Shown: positions 5,023 to 8,348 of the stretch, one piece after another | Layout: each line of letters starts with the position of its first letter | Numbering within the stretch: the stretch's first letter is position 1 | Source of the DNA: an uncultured Clostridia bacterium | GTDB lineage: Bacteria > Bacillota > Clostridia > Oscillospirales > UBA644 | DNA: 8,348 nt | NCBI GenBank assembly: GCA_904502105.1 | Contig: CAJGDF010000074.1 | Span: 1-8,348 of the forward strand | Direction of reading: 5' to 3' | Made by a program: the position numbers and the translations under genes | Notes under the pieces: model-generated | Databases searched by the model: none | What the model saw: only the letters and a program-made list of their open reading frames with translations | What the model was told of the DNA's origin: nothing

Positions 5023-6676
5023 GATAATAGCCGTTATTTTAGCGGTAATATTTATCGGCACATCAATTCAAATAACATCTTTTGCACAGACAAATACCGT
5101 CGGGGAGATTAACGATCTCCTCGACGATATTGTCAGTTTTAACCTGACTAAAGAAAATGAAAACGATACCCTTAAATGGTTGGCTGACGGAGCGGGCAAC
5201 GGCACAGAATTTTATGCTATAGCTTTCTCTCAGAGAATTTTGGACTATTCTTTGTCTGCCCAATATGACCTTTCGGGCTTTGCGGCGGCAATGGAAAAAT
5301 TCCTCGATGAGAATGATGTTAAAAATGCGGTAACAAAACAAAAATATGCACTTTCGCTGATTGCGGCAGGAAAAGAAGACTCTGAAAAAGTTGAGCAAAT
5401 AACAGAAACAACAATCGGCGAGCTTGGAATTATGAGCTTTGTTTTCGGTCTTCATCTTTTGAATAACGGTGCACAATCCTCGACATATACAACCGAAACA
5501 ATTATAGACAAGCTCCTGTCTCTTCAGCTTTCCGATGGCGGCTGGGCGCTTACGGGGCAGTATTCCGACACCGATATCACGGCAATGACCGTTCAGGCAT
5601 TGGCACCGCATAGAGAAACAAAAGCAGAAGTAACCGAATCGATAGATAAAGCAATAAAAAATCTTTCGGAACGTCAGCTTGAAGACGGTGATTTTTCAAG
5701 TTACGGGGTTGCAAATCCCGACAGCGTGGCACAGGTTATAATTGCTTTAACATCTGTTGGTATTGATCCATTAACGGACGAAAGATTTGTAAAAAACGAA
5801 AACGATGTTCTTTACGGAATAAAAAAATATCTCCTTTCGGACGGCAGCTTTAAGCATACCGAAGACGGAGACTCGAACCCGATGGCAACATACCAGGTAT
5901 TTTTGGGATTAACGGCATTAAACAGATTTTATGCAGGCAAAGGTCCCCTTTTCATCTTTGAAAAAGAAGAAGATGAAATTATAATAACAGAGGATCCTGT
6001 TGAACAAAAGCCCGAAACGGAAGAATCAAACATTTCCGAAGAGCCGAAAAATGAAGATAAACCTGTGGACAATGAACCTATAAAAGATATTGTAAACGCA
6101 AAAAAAACATTCGGCTATAAGGCTTGGTTAAGCATTGCGGCGGCTGTAATTGCTGTTTTATTGATAATAATTTGCATTATAAAAAAACAAAAAGCATCGA
6201 CCTTTATTCTGATAATTGTTTCAACCGCCATTCTTATATGCATAATTATTTTTACTGATATCCAGACGGCTGACAATTATTACTCAACGGCTGATCTTGA
6301 ACGTGAAGTAATCGGAACAGTTACAATGCAGATACGCTGCGACAAGATCAAAGATAAAAATCTTGAGTTTATCCCCGAAAACGGTATAATTCTTGACGAA
6401 ACCGAATTTGATATAGCCGAAGGATACACCGTTTACGATGTTCTTATTGACGCGGCAAAGAAACATTCAATTCATCTTGAAAGCACAGGTGCAGATGGGC
6501 TGAAATATATGTCAGGCATAAATTACATATATGAGCTTGATTTCGGAGATATCTCGGGATGGGTATATTACGTTAACGGAGAAAGACTTTCCGTTGGCTG
6601 TGATGCTTATGAACTTAAAGCAGGCGACATTATAGAATGGCACTATTCACTTGAACTCGGCAACGATATTGATTAA
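5012..6676 (+). CDS. Transcobalamin-like membrane protein: alpha-barrel + TM hairpin + DUF4430 domain
   Basis: A 554-residue protein. The signal peptide ends near SFA|Q (residue 25). Residues about 30-316 form a helical repeat domain with prenyltransferase/squalene-cyclase-type turns: LQLSDGGWAL (171-180), DTDITAMTVQAL (186-197), LEDGDFSSYG (223-232), LLSDGSFKH (274-282) and NPMATYQVFLGL (289-300). An acidic, disorder-prone linker (about 317-362) follows. Two membrane helices (about 371-390 and 397-415) are separated by KKQKAS, the positive-inside loop, so both flanking domains should face outward. Residues about 434-547 match DUF4430 (VTMQI, GYTVYDVLIDAA, SGWVYYVNG, LKAGDIIEWHY). Animal transcobalamin and intrinsic factor pair these two domain types to bind B12. 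AAAGGA at 4998-5003 lies 8 bp before the ATG, and the gene overlaps the preceding one. Its likely role is cobalamin capture at the outer face for the adjacent ECF module. The ligand is inferred; individual binding residues cannot be assigned. Confidence 0.88.
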   Translation: MKNKIIAVILAVIFIGTSIQITSFAQTNTVGEINDLLDDIVSFNLTKENENDTLKWLADGAGNGTEFYAIAFSQRILDYSLSAQYDLSGFAAAMEKFLDENDVKNAVTKQKYALSLIAAGKEDSEKVEQITETTIGELGIMSFVFGLHLLNNGAQSSTYTTETIIDKLLSLQLSDGGWALTGQYSDTDITAMTVQALAPHRETKAEVTESIDKAIKNLSERQLEDGDFSSYGVANPDSVAQVIIALTSVGIDPLTDERFVKNENDVLYGIKKYLLSDGSFKHTEDGDSNPMATYQVFLGLTALNRFYAGKGPLFIFEKEEDEIIITEDPVEQKPETEESNISEEPKNEDKPVDNEPIKDIVNAKKTFGYKAWLSIAAAVIAVLLIIICIIKKQKASTFILIIVSTAILICIIIFTDIQTADNYYSTADLEREVIGTVTMQIRCDKIKDKNLEFIPENGIILDETEFDIAEGYTVYDVLIDAAKKHSIHLESTGADGLKYMSGINYIYELDFGDISGWVYYVNGERLSVGCDAYELKAGDIIEWHYSLELGNDID

Positions 6677-6677
6677 G

Positions 6678-6685
6678 AAAGGAGG
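6678..6685 (+). promoter_or_regulatory. Ribosome binding site fixing the GTG start of ecfT
   Basis: AAAGGAGG, a full-strength Shine-Dalgarno, begins 1 bp after the preceding stop codon and ends 8 bp before GTG 6694-6696. No ATG lies at that spacing, so GTG is the start. Confidence 0.85.
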
Positions 6686-6693
6686 AACAGACA

Positions 6694-7572
6694 GTGAAGG
6701 CATTTGACGGATATAACCCGATAGCTGTTTTTGTATATTTTGCGGCAGTAATTTCACTGAGCATGGCAAAGATGAACCCGATAATTATTTTATTGTCGGC
6801 TATCGGTGCATTTGTTACTTTTTTTGTACGCAACAGATTTTCGGGCGGAGCCTCACATCTGTTCTTCTTATTGATGTTTGCGGTAACGGTTTTCATCAAT
6901 CCTCTGTTTAACCATAACGGAGCGACGGTTCTGCTCGTTATAAACGATAACCCGATCACGCTCGAAGCAACACTTTACGGGATCGTTTCGGGGCTTATGA
7001 TAATAGGCATAATATATTGGTTCAGAACATTTTCACAGATAATGACCAGCGACAAGCTGCTGTACTTACTCGGAAGCGTATCTCCGAAGTTTGCTTTGAT
7101 ACTTTCGATGACACTTCGATATATACCGCTTTTTGAAAAACAGACACAAAAAGTCATTCATGCCCAACAGGCTCTCGGTCTATACAAAGATAACGATCTT
7201 GTTGGAAAAATAAGAGGCGGAATAAGAGTTTTTTCTGTAATGGTAACGTGGGTGCTTGAAAACGGCGTAATAACATCCGACAGTATGACAGCAAGAGGTT
7301 ACGGAATAAAAAGACGAACTCATTTTTCGATATTCAAATTCAGACGGCAGGATATTGTTTTAACTTCAACGACGATAATTCTTTTTGCCGTTATTTTAAC
7401 GGGAATACTCCTTGGATCTGTTGACTTTAGGTTTTATCCTGCAATTGTTAAAGCAGAATCCGACATAATAACACTTATAACATACATTTCATACGGGATT
7501 TTAGCATTTTTACCGACAATAACGGAAGCGGAGGAAAAGATAAGATGGAAATACTTAAAATCGAAGATCTGA
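6694..7572 (+). CDS. ecfT: ECF transporter T component (EcfT/CbiQ family)
   Basis: A 292-residue integral membrane protein starting at GTG behind AAAGGAGG. Hydrophobic helices lie roughly at 9-24, 28-45, 54-70, 93-110, 222-241 and 257-275. The cytoplasmic coupling region contains LILSMTLRYIPLFEKQTQKV (135-154) and the second family motif ARG at 200-202 (DSMTARGYG). The first motif position, usually A-R-G in this family, reads A-L-G (160-162, HAQQALGLY). EcfT links the paired ATPases to a substrate-binding S component and transmits the ATP-driven movement. It sits between the transcobalamin-like protein (17 bp upstream) and the ATPase, whose start overlaps its end by 28 bp, so expression is probably coupled. 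The operon's riboswitch points to cobalamin or a cobinamide-type substrate. No S component is in the window; it may lie downstream or elsewhere. Confidence 0.92.
   Translation: MKAFDGYNPIAVFVYFAAVISLSMAKMNPIIILLSAIGAFVTFFVRNRFSGGASHLFFLLMFAVTVFINPLFNHNGATVLLVINDNPITLEATLYGIVSGLMIIGIIYWFRTFSQIMTSDKLLYLLGSVSPKFALILSMTLRYIPLFEKQTQKVIHAQQALGLYKDNDLVGKIRGGIRVFSVMVTWVLENGVITSDSMTARGYGIKRRTHFSIFKFRRQDIVLTSTTIILFAVILTGILLGSVDFRFYPAIVKAESDIITLITYISYGILAFLPTITEAEEKIRWKYLKSKI
7530..7534 (+). promoter_or_regulatory. Ribosome binding site inside ecfT for the ATPase
   Basis: GGAGG lies 10 bp before the ATG at 7545, within the 3' end of ecfT coding sequence. It supports the overlapping start of the ATPase gene and translational coupling of the two components. 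Confidence 0.75.
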
Positions 7573-8348
7573 ATTTTTCATACCCGCTTTGCGAGAAAGA
7601 AGCGCTGAAAAACATATCTTTCACAGTTGAACGCGGCGACTTTGTTACTGTTTGCGGTGCCACAGGAAGCGGTAAATCAACGCTTATGAGAATGCTTAAA
7701 CGCGAAATAACACCTTTAGGTGAGATTTCGGGCAAGATATATTATAAAGGGAAAGATATCTGTACCCTAAGCGAAGAAGAAACTGCGTGCTCAATAGGTT
7801 TTGTTGCCCAGCGTCCGGAAGAACAGATAGTTACGGATAAAGTCTGGCACGAATTGGCCTTCGGTTTGGAAAACATGGGGCTTTCGCAGGATGTTATCCG
7901 CAGAAGAGTTTCGGAAATGACCTGTTATTTCGGAATAGAAGACTGGTTTGAAAAAGGTGTAAATGAGCTTTCGGGTGGACAAAAGCAACTTTTAAACCTC
8001 GCATCCGTAATGGTAATGCAGCCCGATATATTGATTTTGGACGAACCCACCGCTCAGCTTGACCCTATTGCTGCGGCAGATTTCATTGCAACACTCGCAA
8101 AATTGAACAGAGATCTTTCACTGACGGTCGTTATAACAGAACACCGTCTCGAAGATGTTATTCCCGTAAGCAACAAGCTCCTTGCGATGAATTGCGGACA
8201 GATCGAAAAATATGGGGAGACAAGATCGACCGTTGAGGCACTGTATGAAAACAAACTCTCCGTTGTGTTTGATGATCCCGTTGCCGCGCGTGAGACCCTG
8301 GACCGGGTACGCCAATTCATTCAGAATCATCCTACGGTCTATATGGGA
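7545..8348 (+). CDS. ECF/CbiO-type ABC transporter ATPase, 3'-truncated by window
   Basis: The first 268 codons are open to the window end. ABC motifs are all present: Walker A GATGSGKST (38-46), Q-loop Q89 (VAQRPEEQIV), the CbiO/EcfA-typical WHELAFGLENMG (101-112), signature LSGGQ (142-146), Walker B ILILDE (162-167), D-loop QLDP (171-174) and H-loop H200. It should hydrolyse ATP on the cytoplasmic face and drive the adjacent T component. The domain is essentially complete by about residue 235, yet the frame continues. The full product may therefore be a two-domain (tandem ATPase) protein, as found in some ECF systems, or a single domain with a C-terminal extension. Residues about 240-268 (DDPVAARETLDRVRQF and onward) do not remind me of the usual EcfA C-terminus and use some codons (CTG, CGG) rare in the rest of the gene. 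No key residue is missing. Confidence 0.93.
   Translation, partial: MEILKIEDLNFSYPLCEKEALKNISFTVERGDFVTVCGATGSGKSTLMRMLKREITPLGEISGKIYYKGKDICTLSEEETACSIGFVAQRPEEQIVTDKVWHELAFGLENMGLSQDVIRRRVSEMTCYFGIEDWFEKGVNELSGGQKQLLNLASVMVMQPDILILDEPTAQLDPIAAADFIATLAKLNRDLSLTVVITEHRLEDVIPVSNKLLAMNCGQIEKYGETRSTVEALYENKLSVVFDDPVAARETLDRVRQFIQNHPTVYMG

Noticed and set aside
5063..5611. 182-codon open frame antisense to the alpha-barrel gene
   Set aside because: Same shadow pattern: Cys/Arg/Phe-rich translation opposite a well-supported coding region.
1..8348. CRISPR array, insertion sequence, tRNA or rRNA
   Set aside because: No regularly spaced repeats, transposase motifs, terminal inverted repeats, cloverleaf patterns or rRNA-like sequence were seen on either strand by eye.

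Overview
The window looks like chromosomal DNA from a low-GC Firmicute, most likely an uncultured gut Clostridia/Oscillospiraceae-type bacterium. This is an inference from AT-rich intergenic DNA, consensus sigma-A promoter spacing, strong GGAGG-type ribosome binding sites, a cobalamin riboswitch ending in an intrinsic terminator, and an ECF-type transporter. All supported genes are on the + strand and tightly packed. The only long non-coding stretch (3524-3927) is filled with regulatory elements.

Region 1 (1-3570) is one apparent transcription unit. It holds two tandem, closely related Gfo/Idh/MocA-family NAD(P)-dependent sugar or inositol-type oxidoreductases, the first cut off by the window start. 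About 80% of residues are identical over 322 aligned positions by hand count. A MATE-family multidrug/cation antiporter follows 6 bp later. The unit ends in a clear Rho-independent terminator (3532-3570).

Region 2 (3571-3927) is a control region. A textbook promoter (TTGACT, 17 bp, TATAAT) reads into a compact cobalamin riboswitch aptamer (about 3682-3781). A strong intrinsic terminator (3878-3917) follows, 10 bp before the first start codon. Its ascending arm can pair with the aptamer core, which suggests a transcription-attenuation switch that shuts the operon off when cobalamin is plentiful.

Region 3 (3928-8348, running off the window) is the riboswitch-controlled operon. In order it holds: (a) an 85-residue protein resembling the homing-endonuclease-associated (HNH_repeat) DNA-binding repeat; (b) a secreted, membrane-anchored protein with an EF-hand-like loop, a transcobalamin C-terminal-like domain and an Ig-like domain; (c) a membrane protein with an extracellular prenyltransferase/terpene-cyclase-like alpha barrel, a two-helix membrane hairpin and an extracellular DUF4430 (transcobalamin C-terminal-like) domain; (d) an EcfT transmembrane component; (e) the start of a CbiO/EcfA-type ATPase. 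Overlapping or closely spaced genes imply translational coupling from (b) to (e).

The central interpretation is that this is a candidate bacterial B12 capture-and-import system. Animal intrinsic factor and transcobalamin hold cobalamin between an alpha6/alpha6 barrel and a C-terminal beta domain. Protein (c) carries the same two kinds of domain on the cell surface, joined through a membrane hairpin, under a cobalamin riboswitch and next to an ECF energising module. Cobalamin as the ligand follows from the riboswitch plus the domain match and is not proven by the sequence. No S component is visible in the window.
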